DNA of 33,567 nucleotides, taken from Clostridia bacterium (GTDB lineage: Bacteria; Bacillota_A; Clostridia; Christensenellales; Aristaeellaceae). Of the stretch, positions 24,507 through 32,666 are shown one piece after another (the first letter of the stretch is position 1; every line of letters begins with the position of its first letter). The translations under genes were made by a program, and so were the position numbers. The notes beneath the pieces are model-generated. The model was not told where the DNA came from and made no database searches. It was given only the letters and a program-made list of their open reading frames with translations. The DNA lies in contig JAFWYA010000032.1 of NCBI GenBank assembly GCA_017517815.1, positions 1 through 33,567 on the forward strand. Reading direction: 5' to 3'.

Positions 24507-25646
24507 TCAGGGGCGGCGGACATCCGGCCTCCACGCCAGTACCCGCTGCCCCTGCAGCTTCCCGACCGCCTCGATCAGGAAATAATCCGCATAATTCATC
24601 CGGATATGCTCGCCCCGGCCGTAGCGCTCGGTGCAAAGCTTCAATATTCCCGGCTCGTCGTGCGACCAGTCGGCGCAGACCGAATCCATCACGGTGAGCA
24701 TTTCGGCAGCGGCGCGCGCATAGGCCGGGTCGGGGGCGATGGCGTTGAGCTCCATCAAACCGCAGGCGGCGATCGCGCCGGCGGCGTTGTCCTTCACCAC
24801 GCGGTCGGCAGGCTGACGGAAGTCGCAGTCCGGCACGCCGTCGGGGGTGAGATGGGCGATGAAATAATCCGCCGTCTTTTTGGCCGTATTGAGATACGCC
24901 TCGTCGCCGGTGTTCAGATACATCAGCGTAAAGCCGTACAGCGCCCACGCCTGCCCGCGCGACCAGCACGATCCGCTGGCATAGCCCTGCCCGGCAGGGT
25001 TGTCCAGATACGCGCCGTTCAGGGGATCAAACACCACGATGTGGTTGCAGCTGCCGTCCGGGCGCACAAAGTGGCGCATGGCGGTGTCGGCATGGCGGCG
25101 GGCGATCAGCTCAAAGCGCGGGTCGCCGGTCTGACGGCTGGCCCAGCAGAGCAGCGGCAGGTTCATCATGCAGTCGATGATGGCCCAGCCCTGCTGATCC
25201 TCTCCGTTCCATGCGCGGATGAAGCCGCTGGGGTTGAAGCGCCCGGCCAGCATGTTTGCCGCAAACAGGGTGCGGTCGAAGCTGTCGGCATTGCGCTCGA
25301 CGGCGTGGCGCACGCCGCTTTGGATGAGCCACATGAAGCCCACGTCGTGGTGCAGTTTTTTAAAGTCGCGAAGCGCCGCATCCATCATGTCTTCCGCGCG
25401 CACGGCGGCGTCGCGGTAGAAGCCGTCGCCGGTGAGCAGATGCATCTGCCACAGCTGCGCGCCCCAGAAACCATTGGTCCACCAGTCGATGGCGGTGGGC
25501 TTCCAGCAGCCGTTTTCCGTCGTGTAGGGGATGAAGTCCGCCTTCGCGGCTTCGTCGGCCTCCCAGCGCAATTTGCGGTTCAGCTTTTCAAGCACGCCTT
25601 CGGCCCAGTTTGCGGGCAGAAGGGTTTTCACAGCAGCGTATTTCAT
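24507..25646 (-). CDS. Unsaturated glucuronyl hydrolase, glycoside hydrolase family 88
   Basis: The protein has 379 residues, an (alpha/alpha)6-barrel enzyme without signal peptide. It hydrates and splits the unsaturated uronic acid from oligosaccharides made by polysaccharide lyases (glycosaminoglycan, gellan or xanthan type). Catalytic aspartates fit D101 (H-H-D-V-G-F-M-W) and D158 (I-I-D-C-M-M-N), with H201 and the C-W-S-R-G-Q-A-W-A-L-Y-G-F stretch typical of the family. The ATG at 25646 follows GAGGAGG; the frame is open further upstream only as an overlap with the preceding gene. It starts 11 nt after that gene. No lyase or transporter is nearby, so the substrate source is unknown. Confidence 0.9.
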   Translation of the reverse strand: MKYAAVKTLLPANWAEGVLEKLNRKLRWEADEAAKADFIPYTTENGCWKPTAIDWWTNGFWGAQLWQMHLLTGDGFYRDAAVRAEDMMDAALRDFKKLHHDVGFMWLIQSGVRHAVERNADSFDRTLFAANMLAGRFNPSGFIRAWNGEDQQGWAIIDCMMNLPLLCWASRQTGDPRFELIARRHADTAMRHFVRPDGSCNHIVVFDPLNGAYLDNPAGQGYASGSCWSRGQAWALYGFTLMYLNTGDEAYLNTAKKTADYFIAHLTPDGVPDCDFRQPADRVVKDNAAGAIAACGLMELNAIAPDPAYARAAAEMLTVMDSVCADWSHDEPGILKLCTERYGRGEHIRMNYADYFLIEAVGKLQGQRVLAWRPDVRRP

Positions 25647-25657
25647 GGGAGGCCTCC

Positions 25658-26647
25658 TCAGATAAACGGTCTGCAGTCGAGTACGTTCTTCAGCGGAACA
25701 TCCGTTTCGATCTTTCCCGGCAGGGCGATCTGCAGTTCCGCCATGGCGCAGGCCGCGCCAAAGAGCATGTGCAGGTCGTTGAACATGTCGTGGGTGTTTT
25801 CGTCCAGGCTCATCAGCCACGGCAGGAAGCGCTGTGCCATGTGCCACAGCAGCTCCTTCACCTCGTCAAAGCGGTGCGCGGTCTGGCGGCTGGCGCGGCT
25901 CATGGCGAACACCCAGTCGATCTCCATAAAGCCCACCTCCTGCGCAAAGACGGGGCTGAGCCGGTCGTTTACATACAGGTCAATGCAGCTGTCGATGATC
26001 TTCTCCGGGTAGGGGATGGGCTGATGCGCGTGCTCGTGGTTGAAAAAGTAATGGAACCACCCGTACAGCTGATGCGCAAGCGGCGCGTCGCCCCGGCGGT
26101 CCTTCAGGCCCAGACCGGTCACGGGGTCGGCCCGGTCGCGAAGCCACGCAAAGTAGTTTTTGCGCCACTGTGCATCCGCCATGCCGGTGATCACGGCGGC
26201 GGCATACAGCCCCGCGCCCTGATGCGACTGCGGCCAGGGCTGATGCTCCCAGTCAAGGGAGGAAAGCAGTTCATGCATGCCGTCCTGCGTCATGTACTTT
26301 TCAAGCCCGCGCAGGGGATGAAGCGGCTGCGCGTCAAACAGCTCCAGCGCCGCGGTGCAGTGCGCCGTGGTGTGGATGGTGTGATGCGTGGCCTCGGTGA
26401 AAAGCCCGGTTTGGGGGTTTTGCATCCTTTGCAGGGCAGACACCCAGCATTTGCGGCTTTCGGGGCTGCGCGGGAAATGCCCGAGGGTGTAGAGGATGTT
26501 GGCCGCATCGGCGCAGCCGTATTCGTTTGCGCCAAGCTGGCGCGTGCCCTGCTCATCCTGCCACAGCCAGCGGCAGTAAACGCCCTCCTCCAGGCGGTGG
26601 GTTTCAACGGTATGCAGCATTTTGTCAACAACAGGCTGGATATTCAA
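25658..26647 (-). CDS. Unrecognised 329-residue protein, possibly an alpha/alpha-barrel carbohydrate enzyme
   Basis: I do not recognise the family. The sequence is rich in paired helical segments with conserved-looking aromatic and acidic patches: Y-G-C-A-D-A-A-N-I-L-Y near residue 40, T-H-H-T-I-H-T-T-A-H near 85, W-E-H-Q-P-W-P-Q-S-H-Q-G-A-G-L near 130 and L-Y-G-W-F-H-Y-F-F-N-H-E near 190. This suggests an alpha/alpha toroid like many lyases and GH88/GH105 enzymes. There is no signal peptide. The TTG start at 26647 is chosen for GGGAGGG 6 nt upstream; an ATG at 26623 would remove eight residues. It is the first gene of a two-gene unit with GH88, so a role in uronic-acid oligosaccharide breakdown is likely but inferred. 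Confidence 0.75.
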   Translation of the reverse strand: MNIQPVVDKMLHTVETHRLEEGVYCRWLWQDEQGTRQLGANEYGCADAANILYTLGHFPRSPESRKCWVSALQRMQNPQTGLFTEATHHTIHTTAHCTAALELFDAQPLHPLRGLEKYMTQDGMHELLSSLDWEHQPWPQSHQGAGLYAAAVITGMADAQWRKNYFAWLRDRADPVTGLGLKDRRGDAPLAHQLYGWFHYFFNHEHAHQPIPYPEKIIDSCIDLYVNDRLSPVFAQEVGFMEIDWVFAMSRASRQTAHRFDEVKELLWHMAQRFLPWLMSLDENTHDMFNDLHMLFGAACAMAELQIALPGKIETDVPLKNVLDCRPFI

Positions 26648-26670
26648 GCGGATCCCTCCCTTTGGTGACA

Positions 26671-26679
26671 AGTATACCA
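26671..26679 (-). promoter_or_regulatory. Extended -10 promoter of the GH88 unit
   Basis: On the minus strand TGG followed by TATACT (26671-26676) within TTTGTGGTATACT. No good -35 is visible. It lies directly after the phage-block terminator, separating the two transcription units. Confidence 0.6.
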
Positions 26680-26680
26680 C

Positions 26681-26708
26681 AAAACAGGCCGGGCGCACGG
26701 CCCGGCCT
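26681..26708 (-). terminator. Terminator of the phage gene block
   Basis: A perfect 9-bp stem AGGCCGGGC/GCCCGGCCT (26686-26694 with 26700-26708) with a 5-nt loop is followed on the minus strand by GTTTTG. It starts four bases after the last phage gene's stop. Confidence 0.8.
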
Positions 26709-26712
26709 AAAA

Positions 26713-27471
26713 TTAATACAGCATGGTTTTGCGGTTGACGGATGCGCTGCCGCGGCTGGCGGTGGTGGTGGTGGTCTGCTCCTGCTTCTTCTTTTTGCTG
26801 CCGCCGCCTCCGCCGCCGCCGGACGAACCGGACGACTTGCCGCCGTACTTGGCGTTGAACTCGGCAAGCCACCTCTCCTGCTCGATGGCCTCCTGCTCCA
26901 GCTGGTGCTGGTATTCGTAGATCTTCATGCTGATCTCGTTGACGCTCTGCTGGCTCTGGAAGCGGCGGTCGTACTCGCGGGCCTCCAGCTCGTCGGCATA
27001 GGCGAGGATGTCGCTCTGCTCGTCGGCGTTCAGCTGCTTGAGGGTGCCCGCCAGCTGATCGGCCAGCTGGGTGCGCTTCTGCTGCACGTCCGCCTCGGCG
27101 TTGGTCTGCGCCTGCGAGATGGCGTTGAGCGCCTCATCGCCCGCCAGATCGATATTGGCAAGGGTGGCTTCGTTGTAGCTGGATCGCTGCATACCGCGGC
27201 CCAGCGCATGGCGGTCGGCCTGACGGTAGGTGCTTTCGGTCTGCGCGCGGCTCTGGGCGCGCTGCGCGTCGTAGCTTTGCTGAAGGCCGGAAAGCTCGCG
27301 GGCGAGGGCGGCGTCGCTGGTCTCATAGGCCTGCTGAGCGCTGAGGCGCTTCTGGCCGTACACGCTCTGGTAGCGGTCGGTGGCCTGCTTCATGATGTCC
27401 TCGCTGCTCAGCCCCTGATACACGGTGTTGCTGCCCAGCTTTGCGATCAGCTCTTCAAGGTTCGCACTCAT
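26713..27471 (-). CDS. Phage-block coiled-coil protein with Gly-rich, basic tail
   Basis: The protein has 252 residues. Residues from about 15 to 200 are almost entirely Gln/Ala/Glu-rich helix with no prolines, probably a long coiled coil. The tail holds a seven-glycine run, then S-K-K-K-K and a six-threonine run. The start follows AAGGAGG and lies 17 bp inside the holin gene. It is the last gene of the block. A virion-internal or DNA-ejection protein, or a tail component, would fit; no family is recognised. Confidence 0.72.
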   Translation of the reverse strand: MSANLEELIAKLGSNTVYQGLSSEDIMKQATDRYQSVYGQKRLSAQQAYETSDAALARELSGLQQSYDAQRAQSRAQTESTYRQADRHALGRGMQRSSYNEATLANIDLAGDEALNAISQAQTNAEADVQQKRTQLADQLAGTLKQLNADEQSDILAYADELEAREYDRRFQSQQSVNEISMKIYEYQHQLEQEAIEQERWLAEFNAKYGGKSSGSSGGGGGGGSKKKKQEQTTTTTASRGSASVNRKTMLY

Positions 27472-27895
27472 TGCTGCCGCCTCCTTCGGTGAGCTTCTGC
27501 CCAAGCAGGGCCTTCAGTTTTTCGGGATAGGGCACGCCCATCAGGCCCAGATTTTCCAGCAGGCTCAGCCCTTCGTTGGCAATGTAGAACCAGATGGCCG
27601 CGTCGCGGCACACATTGGCTGCGCCCATGGCGCTGTCCAGAAGCGCGGCGCACAGCACCACCAGGAGCATCAGCCCCTTGCGGGCGATGCCCTCCGCCCC
27701 GGCCTTGCTGCTCAGGCCCCCGTATTCGGTCTTGCGGCTTTTGCCCATGAGCGCGGTGAGCACGCCGCTGAGATAATCGGCGGCCATCAGGCAGACGAGC
27801 ACGCGCAAAAGCGCATCCCATCCGCCCAGCGCCCCGGCCACGGCCCCGCCTGCGGCGGCCATGAGCTTGACGGCCTTTTCAAACAGTTTGTCCAT
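27455..27895 (-). CDS. Phage holin, toxin secretion/lysis (TcdE/Cph1) family
   Basis: The protein has 146 residues with three hydrophobic segments (about 10-45, 75-90 and 95-120). The M-A-A-D-Y-L-S-G stretch and S-S-K-A-G-x-x-G-I-A-R-K segment are typical of this holin family. It would form membrane lesions that let the endolysin reach the wall. The ATG follows AAAGGAG, 12 nt after the endolysin stop. Confidence 0.92.
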   Translation of the reverse strand: MDKLFEKAVKLMAAAGGAVAGALGGWDALLRVLVCLMAADYLSGVLTALMGKSRKTEYGGLSSKAGAEGIARKGLMLLVVLCAALLDSAMGAANVCRDAAIWFYIANEGLSLLENLGLMGVPYPEKLKALLGQKLTEGGGSNECEP

Positions 27896-27907
27896 CGGTT
27901 GCTCCTT

Positions 27908-28615
27908 TCACAGCCCGGCGGCGTTGAGCCGGGCCTCAATGTTTTCAATGCGCGTAAGCAAGTCGTCGCGCCTGAGGTATGCGCTTTGCATCCACGCGGT
28001 GAAGCCGTCCAGGCGGATGAGGCTCCAGCCGTCTGCCTGACGCAGCACCTGCACCTGCGTGCCCAGCGGGATGCGCCTTTCGACGCTGCCGCCCGGGGCG
28101 GTGCGCGCGTTGACCGTGCTGCCGCTTGGGGCAAATACGGTCGCGGTGAAGAGGGGTTCGGCCTCCATGCCGGCCCAGTGCGTCCATGCGCAGTCGGCCA
28201 TGGGCTGACGCACCACGCCGTAGGCCGTGCCTCTGGCATGCACGCAGGTGCCGTCGCCAAGCGCAAGCCCGGTGTGCTGCATCCTGCCGTTTTTCATGCG
28301 GAAGACAAACACCGGCTTTGTCGGCAAAGTGCTGATCTCCCCCTTTTGCGCCCACGCGGTTTTATTCCACTGGCTGGTCGCGCCGCTGACAAGGTCGATG
28401 CCGGCGGCTTTGGCGCAGGCGCGGGTGAGCTGCGCGCAGTCCCATACGGGCACGCCGTCCCACTTTGCGCCGGTGTTGAGAATATGGTCGGCCTGCTGGG
28501 GATACTGCTGCGCCTGCTGGGCGCGGAAGTCCGGCGTGCAGGTCTGCCCCTTTGCACCATAGATGTAGCCCTGCCCCACAAGGGACAGGGCCTTTTCAAC
28601 GGCCGGGGTCATCAT
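27908..28615 (-). CDS. Endolysin: NlpC/P60-like peptidase with C-terminal SH3 domain
   Basis: The protein has 235 residues. An NlpC/P60-type domain carries C60 in W-D-C-A-Q-L-T-R-A and H114 in Q-H-T-G-L-A-L-G-D-G, the expected catalytic pair. An SH3-type wall-binding domain follows (about 155-215, beginning T-V-N-A-R and ending G-F-T-A-W-M), then a short helical tail. It would cleave stem peptides of peptidoglycan. The start overlaps the preceding stop (ATGA); a second ATG follows directly. Its place next to the holin supports the lysis role. Confidence 0.88.
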   Translation of the reverse strand: MMTPAVEKALSLVGQGYIYGAKGQTCTPDFRAQQAQQYPQQADHILNTGAKWDGVPVWDCAQLTRACAKAAGIDLVSGATSQWNKTAWAQKGEISTLPTKPVFVFRMKNGRMQHTGLALGDGTCVHARGTAYGVVRQPMADCAWTHWAGMEAEPLFTATVFAPSGSTVNARTAPGGSVERRIPLGTQVQVLRQADGWSLIRLDGFTAWMQSAYLRRDDLLTRIENIEARLNAAGL

Positions 28616-28947
28616 ACGCGCCCCACCGCCTCAAGGATGATGAGCACGGCGTGATCCATGGGGGTGAACACCTCGGTGACGCCGTCCTCCATGGGCATGG
28701 TGAGCCGCACGTCCCACACATAGTGGCCGGGCGGCAGGTCGGTATCCTGCGGGCTGAGCCAAAGGCTCACCACCTCGCCGGATGCATCGCAGTGCTTTTC
28801 CACAAGGGGCTGTTCATCGCGCAGTCTCTTTTTCACGGTGAACACCGCGCGGCTGCCCTCCGGCAGGTCGCAGCCGCTCAAGTCGATGCGCAGCGGCATG
28901 CTGTCGCCGCGCGTGACGGCGATATCATATCCGTCGATATGGATCAT
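28612..28947 (-). CDS. Small phage-block protein, possible baseplate/tail component
   Basis: The protein has 111 residues, no recognised family. It is beta-rich, beginning M-I-H-I-D-G-Y-D-I-A-V-T-R-G-D, with V-F-T-V-K-K near 35 and H-Y-V-W-D-V-R-L near 75. Such N-termini occur in baseplate upper (BppU-like) proteins of Firmicute phages, a weak analogy. The ATG follows GGGAGG and overlaps the previous gene by four bases. Confidence 0.7.
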   Translation of the reverse strand: MIHIDGYDIAVTRGDSMPLRIDLSGCDLPEGSRAVFTVKKRLRDEQPLVEKHCDASGEVVSLWLSPQDTDLPPGHYVWDVRLTMPMEDGVTEVFTPMDHAVLIILEAVGRV

Positions 28948-29369
28948 GCTTCCGCCTCCCAGCTGTCCGGCAAAACGTCTGGGCCGCGGTCGACGGCGTC
29001 GCGCAGGGCGCGGTAGGCCGTGCCGTCGGTGAAGATCATCCATTCGCCGGTGTTGTATGTTTCGCCCGCGTGGGTGGGCGGCTGATAGGGTAGGGCGTAT
29101 GCGCGCTTTCGGGCGTGGTAGGGCCCCCACAGGCTGGGCGCGGCCCCGGGCTGCCAGCCCTCCTGCGACGTGTGCGCCTGCAGGCATTTGTACGGCTGGC
29201 GGTCAAACACGCGCACGTCGCCGGTTTGCAGGCTTTCGCCCGCCTGCCAGGGCTTTAAAAGCGCCGACATTTCGATCACGCCGTCGGCGTCTGCATCCCC
29301 CGCGCGCTCCTGTGCAAGGCGCGCCATCATGCGGCCCACGGCGCGCAGGGTATCATTCACAGTGTACAT
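28944..29369 (-). CDS. Phage protein with tandem chitin-binding-type (CBM5/12-like) modules
   Basis: The protein has 141 residues. Residues 38-82 match the CBM5/12 pattern: P-W-Q-A-G-E-S, then T-G-D-V, Y-K-C-L-Q-A-H-T-S and G-W-Q-P with a closing S-L-W. A second, diverged copy follows at about 96-138 (H-A-G-E-T-Y-N-T-G-E-W, then Y-R-A-L and P-D-S-W). These modules bind N-acetylglucosamine polymers, so the protein could attach the particle or its lysin to cell-wall sugar. It overlaps both neighbours (17 and 4 bp). Confidence 0.82.
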   Translation of the reverse strand: MYTVNDTLRAVGRMMARLAQERAGDADADGVIEMSALLKPWQAGESLQTGDVRVFDRQPYKCLQAHTSQEGWQPGAAPSLWGPYHARKRAYALPYQPPTHAGETYNTGEWMIFTDGTAYRALRDAVDRGPDVLPDSWEAEA

Positions 29370-29661
29370 CGTTCACACCTCCGGTCAGTTCGTTGAGAAT
29401 GGCCTCGGCCTGGGCAAGGCGTTCAAGCTCGTAGGCATGCTGGGCTTCTTCAAGGGCGGCGCAGGGCCGGGCCGGGGCGATCATCTCGCCCAAAAACACC
29501 TCGCCGTCTGCGCGCGTCCACGTGCAGCCCGCAGGCACAAGGCGGTAGCCCTCGATGAATTCGTCGCATTTGCCGTCAAAAAAGTCGGTCTCCACGGCGG
29601 TCATCGTGCCGTCGCCGGTCACATGACACAGAAAGTCAGCATCAACAAAGACTGTTTTCAT
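29353..29661 (-). CDS. Small phage tail-associated protein
   Basis: The protein has 102 residues. It starts M-K-T-V-F-V-D-A-D and contains E-T-D-F-F-D-G-K-C-D-E-F-I-E-G-Y-R, a pattern I recognise from small proteins encoded beside tail fibre genes in gut Firmicute phages. A helical C-terminus (about 68-92) follows. Function unknown; an assembly or chaperone role is possible. The ATG follows GAGGTGATG. Confidence 0.75.
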   Translation of the reverse strand: MKTVFVDADFLCHVTGDGTMTAVETDFFDGKCDEFIEGYRLVPAGCTWTRADGEVFLGEMIAPARPCAALEEAQHAYELERLAQAEAILNELTGGVNDVHCE

Positions 29662-29673
29662 ATTCTCATCACC

Positions 29674-30417
29674 TCACGCCATCCATACTTTCGAAATTTT
29701 CGCCGTGGTAGCGCCGTAGGTTCTTGCGATGATATAGTATTCCTTGCCCACCGCGCCGGACGTATCGATGGTTACGGTCATGCTGCCCGTCTTGCCGGAC
29801 TCAATGGTCATCTTGCTGCCAAAGCTGATGGTCTCGGAGCTGGTAATGCTGCTGGCTGTGCCAAATTCAAAGAACTGGCCGTTTGCCGTGATGTTGACCT
29901 TGCAGTACAGCTTGTTGCCGGTGATCCTGACCTTTTGGGCGGTATGCGCCGCCGCCGTACGCTCGGAATCGCCCGTGTAGGTCAGCGTGAGCGCGGTGCT
30001 GCCAAACGTTACGACGCCGCCGGAACCCTTTTTGGCCACCCAGCCGCCGGTCACTTCGTCAAATTCATTGCCGCTTTCATACAGGCTGACCGTCCAGCTT
30101 TTCCATGCGCCGCTTTGGTAGGTAGTGGCTGCCTTGCTCACCCACGCGCCGGAGACATACTGCTTTGCCTCCTGCGGCAGAACCTGCAGCGTGTTTTTCT
30201 TCAGGGCGTTAAATGCCGCCGAGCTTGCCGTTGCGGTGGCGATCCACACCATGCCCGCAGCGGGAGAGGCAGGTGCGGTCGGGCTGAAGACCCAGCTTGT
30301 GATCGATGTGCCGGTATTGATCCAGATGGTATTTTCCTTGGGGTTTGTCGGCTTTGTGGTGCCGCCCACCACGCTGAAGTTCAGCGCCGTGCCGCCGCCT
30401 GTGACATTGAAGATCAT
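29674..30417 (-). CDS. Phage tail/fibre-like structural protein
   Basis: The protein has 247 residues, rich in Thr, Ser, Gly and Ala, with many short beta strands. It begins M-I-F-N-V-T-G-G-G-T-A-L-N-F and has N-T-I-W-I-N-T near residue 30, features common at the N-terminus of tail fibre or receptor-binding proteins of Firmicute phages. The C-terminal half (150-247) looks like an immunoglobulin-like or jelly-roll domain. The start overlaps the previous stop (ATGA). Confidence 0.75.
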   Translation of the reverse strand: MIFNVTGGGTALNFSVVGGTTKPTNPKENTIWINTGTSITSWVFSPTAPASPAAGMVWIATATASSAAFNALKKNTLQVLPQEAKQYVSGAWVSKAATTYQSGAWKSWTVSLYESGNEFDEVTGGWVAKKGSGGVVTFGSTALTLTYTGDSERTAAAHTAQKVRITGNKLYCKVNITANGQFFEFGTASSITSSETISFGSKMTIESGKTGSMTVTIDTSGAVGKEYYIIARTYGATTAKISKVWMA

Positions 30418-31052
30418 GCCGTCACCCCCGGTACGATGGTCACGATGCTCACCACCAGCGCAATGGATGGAAGCGCAGCCGCGGTGAACACCACAGCGCC
30501 GTTGTGCTGGCTGGCGGCCAGTACATCAGCGTCGATATACGCCTCACGCACAGTTCTGTCGCTGGAAGGCGAGGCGATCACGCAGCTCTTTTCAGCATCC
30601 AGCGTTACGCCCTCGACCTGCACGGTCTGCTCATACAGGCCGTTTTCTGCATTGAGCGTCCAGCCGCTCGTCTTCAGGGTCGCCTCCTGACGAAAGACCT
30701 TCGTCATCATGCCATGCAGCTTTTTGCCCTGCGCGGCGCTCAGCGCCATGGCGGGGTCGTTCACCGAAAGCGAATCGGCAATGCTTTCCGCAGTGAGCAC
30801 ATTTCCCAGCGCGTCGGCCACGGTGGCGGCAAGCCCGGGCTGCAGGGGAATGTCGCCTGCGCGCAGGGTGATGTTGCCATCCACCGGGGCTTTGTTGTTG
30901 ACCGTCCAGTCGGTGACGGATGCGCCGTCCGCGCCCTTCAGGCTTTCGAGCCACTCGCTCTGGCTGCCCTCAAAGCCGTTTTGCACGGCGATCTCATAGG
31001 CGCTGTAGCCGCGCCAGGTATTCAGTTTCATATGAATGGTATCAGTTTGCAT
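30414..31052 (-). CDS. Phage tail fibre-type protein
   Basis: The protein has 212 residues. Residues about 15-45 hold Y-S-A-Y-E-I-A-V-Q-N-G-F-E-G and E-W-L-E-S-L-K-G-A-D-G, a short module found in many phage tail fibre proteins, often before collagen-like or fibre repeats. The rest is beta-rich with an A-M-A-L-S-A-A-Q-G-K-K-L helix that recurs in fibres. The ATG at 31052 follows AAAGGAGGAA and lies inside the 55-residue gene upstream. Confidence 0.78.
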   Translation of the reverse strand: MQTDTIHMKLNTWRGYSAYEIAVQNGFEGSQSEWLESLKGADGASVTDWTVNNKAPVDGNITLRAGDIPLQPGLAATVADALGNVLTAESIADSLSVNDPAMALSAAQGKKLHGMMTKVFRQEATLKTSGWTLNAENGLYEQTVQVEGVTLDAEKSCVIASPSSDRTVREAYIDADVLAASQHNGAVVFTAAALPSIALVVSIVTIVPGVTA

Positions 31053-31209
31053 CCTGTTCCTCCTTTGCGGCCTCCAGCGCGCGAAGCCGCTTTTCAATGC
31101 GCCCCAGCCGCATGAACAGCGTGTCCATCAGGCGGATCACGCCCCGGGCAAAGCGGCGCGGCCCGTCCTTCCATTCCTCGGGAATGACGGGGATTTCATA
31201 GTCGTGCAT
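31042..31209 (-). CDS. 55-residue phage-block protein, translationally coupled
   Basis: It starts M-H-D-Y-E-I-P-V-I-P-E-E-W and ends K-E-E-Q-D-A-N. The second half (about 25-52) is a strongly charged amphipathic helix, likely a coiled coil. Its ATG shares a base with the upstream stop (TGATG) and its end overlaps the next start by 11 bp, so it fills what would otherwise be a 156-bp gap. It has no separate ribosome site, fitting stop-restart translation. Small linker proteins of this kind occur beside tail genes. Confidence 0.75.
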   Translation of the reverse strand: MHDYEIPVIPEEWKDGPRRFARGVIRLMDTLFMRLGRIEKRLRALEAAKEEQDAN

Positions 31210-32648
31210 CAGTCCTCATCGACCTCCATTTCCAGCTGCACGCCGCCCTCGATGCGCCACGGCGCGCCGGACGGGCTTTCCACCACAAAGCGGAACCTGC
31301 GCCCGCTGCCGGGCAGGGCAATGCGCCGCTGCCTTGCGCCGGGGGCAAAGACGACGGTTTTGGTCACGCACTTTTTTTCGGTCTGCACGCACAGGCGCAG
31401 GGTGACGGGCGCTGCGCACACCACCGTCACATACGCCGTGAAGCTGCTTTTGACCGTGTGTTTCAGGTTGAGATCCTGCCACGGGCCTACCCAGCGCATG
31501 GCCGGGCAATGGTCGGCCGTTTCGCGCCACCGCCACAGCTTTCCCGGGGCGGAGGTAAAATACAGCGCGTCCTCGCACGGCAGGAAAGCGCGCACCTGAA
31601 CGTCGGTGCGCAGCGTCCACGTGCCGTCGGTCACGCTATAGATGAGCACGGCGTTATTGACCCAGCTGTCATCCAGCGGCAGGGCGCAGTAATAGCTGCC
31701 CCGCCACATGCAGGCCACGGCCTTATCCAGCGCGCTTTGGTTCATACGGGCAAATACATCGCGCGCGAACGCCTGCTGAAAGGGCGACACGCTTTCGCCG
31801 TCGTAGGCATACACGCCGTCGCGGCCAAGCATCAGAATGCGCGTGCCGTCCACGGCCACAGTGCCCGGGTAGGGCGCGCCGCCGCCGTACTGCTCGCGGA
31901 AGGTATACTCGCCGGGGTTGGTGCCCAGCACCCGCCACACGCGCGTGCGCTTGAAGGCCATCAGCTGGCTGCCAAACGACGCAAGCGCGGTGAAGCTGTC
32001 GCCGTCCCAGGATGGCTGCAGCACGTCGCCTGCGCCGTCCTCGGGGTAGGTTTCATTCTGCTGCCAGTCAAAGGGATCATACGGGGCGCAGTAGGCCAGC
32101 ATATCCGGCTCGCCCTCGATGCCGCCGCCCCAGATGCGCTCGGCATGGCGGGCGATGACGCCGAACTTTTTGGGCGTTTCCACCGGGGTGACGGTGAGGT
32201 CGTCGCCGCGCACGATGAGCATGCCGTCCTTTGCGTTGCTCATGATGAGCACGTCCACCGGCGCGGAACTTCCCTCGGGGTTGATCTCATAGCTGACGCA
32301 GCTGAAGCGGCTGCACTGGTATTCCTCCGCCGTCCATTCCACGGGCAGGGGAATGCGCTGCCATTTTTCGCCCGAGGGCAGCCGCCAGTACAATTGGCCT
32401 CCGGCTGCTGCGATGAGCACGTCCTGCTCCTCATCGGCGGTATGATAGCGGCGGTGCAGCCTTGCCAGCGTTTCGATGGGGTCGGGCAGGTCGCCGCCCA
32501 GATGCTCACAATCCGCCACAGGGCCAAGCGACCCTTCGGCGGAGGATGCGTTTTCGCACTCGGTACAGAAGCGCGCGTCGGCGTTCACGCCGTCGCCGTA
32601 CTGCATCAGCCCCAGAAACCCGGGGATGCGCAGGTGATAATCCGCCAT
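31209..32648 (-). CDS. Large phage neck/tail protein, propeller-like (possible P22 gp10 analogue)
   Basis: The protein has 479 residues, close to the 472 of P22 gp10. It shows recurring beta-propeller-like blades: L-I-A-A-A-G-G-Q-L-Y-W, V-L-I-M-S-N-A-K-D-G, R-I-W-G-G-G, L-M-A-F-K-R-T-R-V-W-R-V-L-G and M-L-G-R-D-G-V-Y-A-Y-D-G-E. An Ig-like C-terminal domain follows (about 380-479). Several short-tailed phages use such a propeller as tail nozzle or DNA-stabilising hub; that role is inference from shape, size and the position after the 121-residue gene. The ATG follows AAAGGAGGTA. Confidence 0.78.
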   Translation of the reverse strand: MADYHLRIPGFLGLMQYGDGVNADARFCTECENASSAEGSLGPVADCEHLGGDLPDPIETLARLHRRYHTADEEQDVLIAAAGGQLYWRLPSGEKWQRIPLPVEWTAEEYQCSRFSCVSYEINPEGSSAPVDVLIMSNAKDGMLIVRGDDLTVTPVETPKKFGVIARHAERIWGGGIEGEPDMLAYCAPYDPFDWQQNETYPEDGAGDVLQPSWDGDSFTALASFGSQLMAFKRTRVWRVLGTNPGEYTFREQYGGGAPYPGTVAVDGTRILMLGRDGVYAYDGESVSPFQQAFARDVFARMNQSALDKAVACMWRGSYYCALPLDDSWVNNAVLIYSVTDGTWTLRTDVQVRAFLPCEDALYFTSAPGKLWRWRETADHCPAMRWVGPWQDLNLKHTVKSSFTAYVTVVCAAPVTLRLCVQTEKKCVTKTVVFAPGARQRRIALPGSGRRFRFVVESPSGAPWRIEGGVQLEMEVDED

Positions 32649-32666
32649 GGGCGTACCTCCTTTTCA

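Noticed and set aside
24444..26012. Long plus-strand frame opposite the GH88 gene
   Set aside because: Antisense shadow; overlaps the spoIIA terminator and GH88 coding sequence.
26681..26708. Attachment site for the phage block
   Set aside because: The inverted repeat is a terminator; no matching direct repeat was found at the other end within the window.
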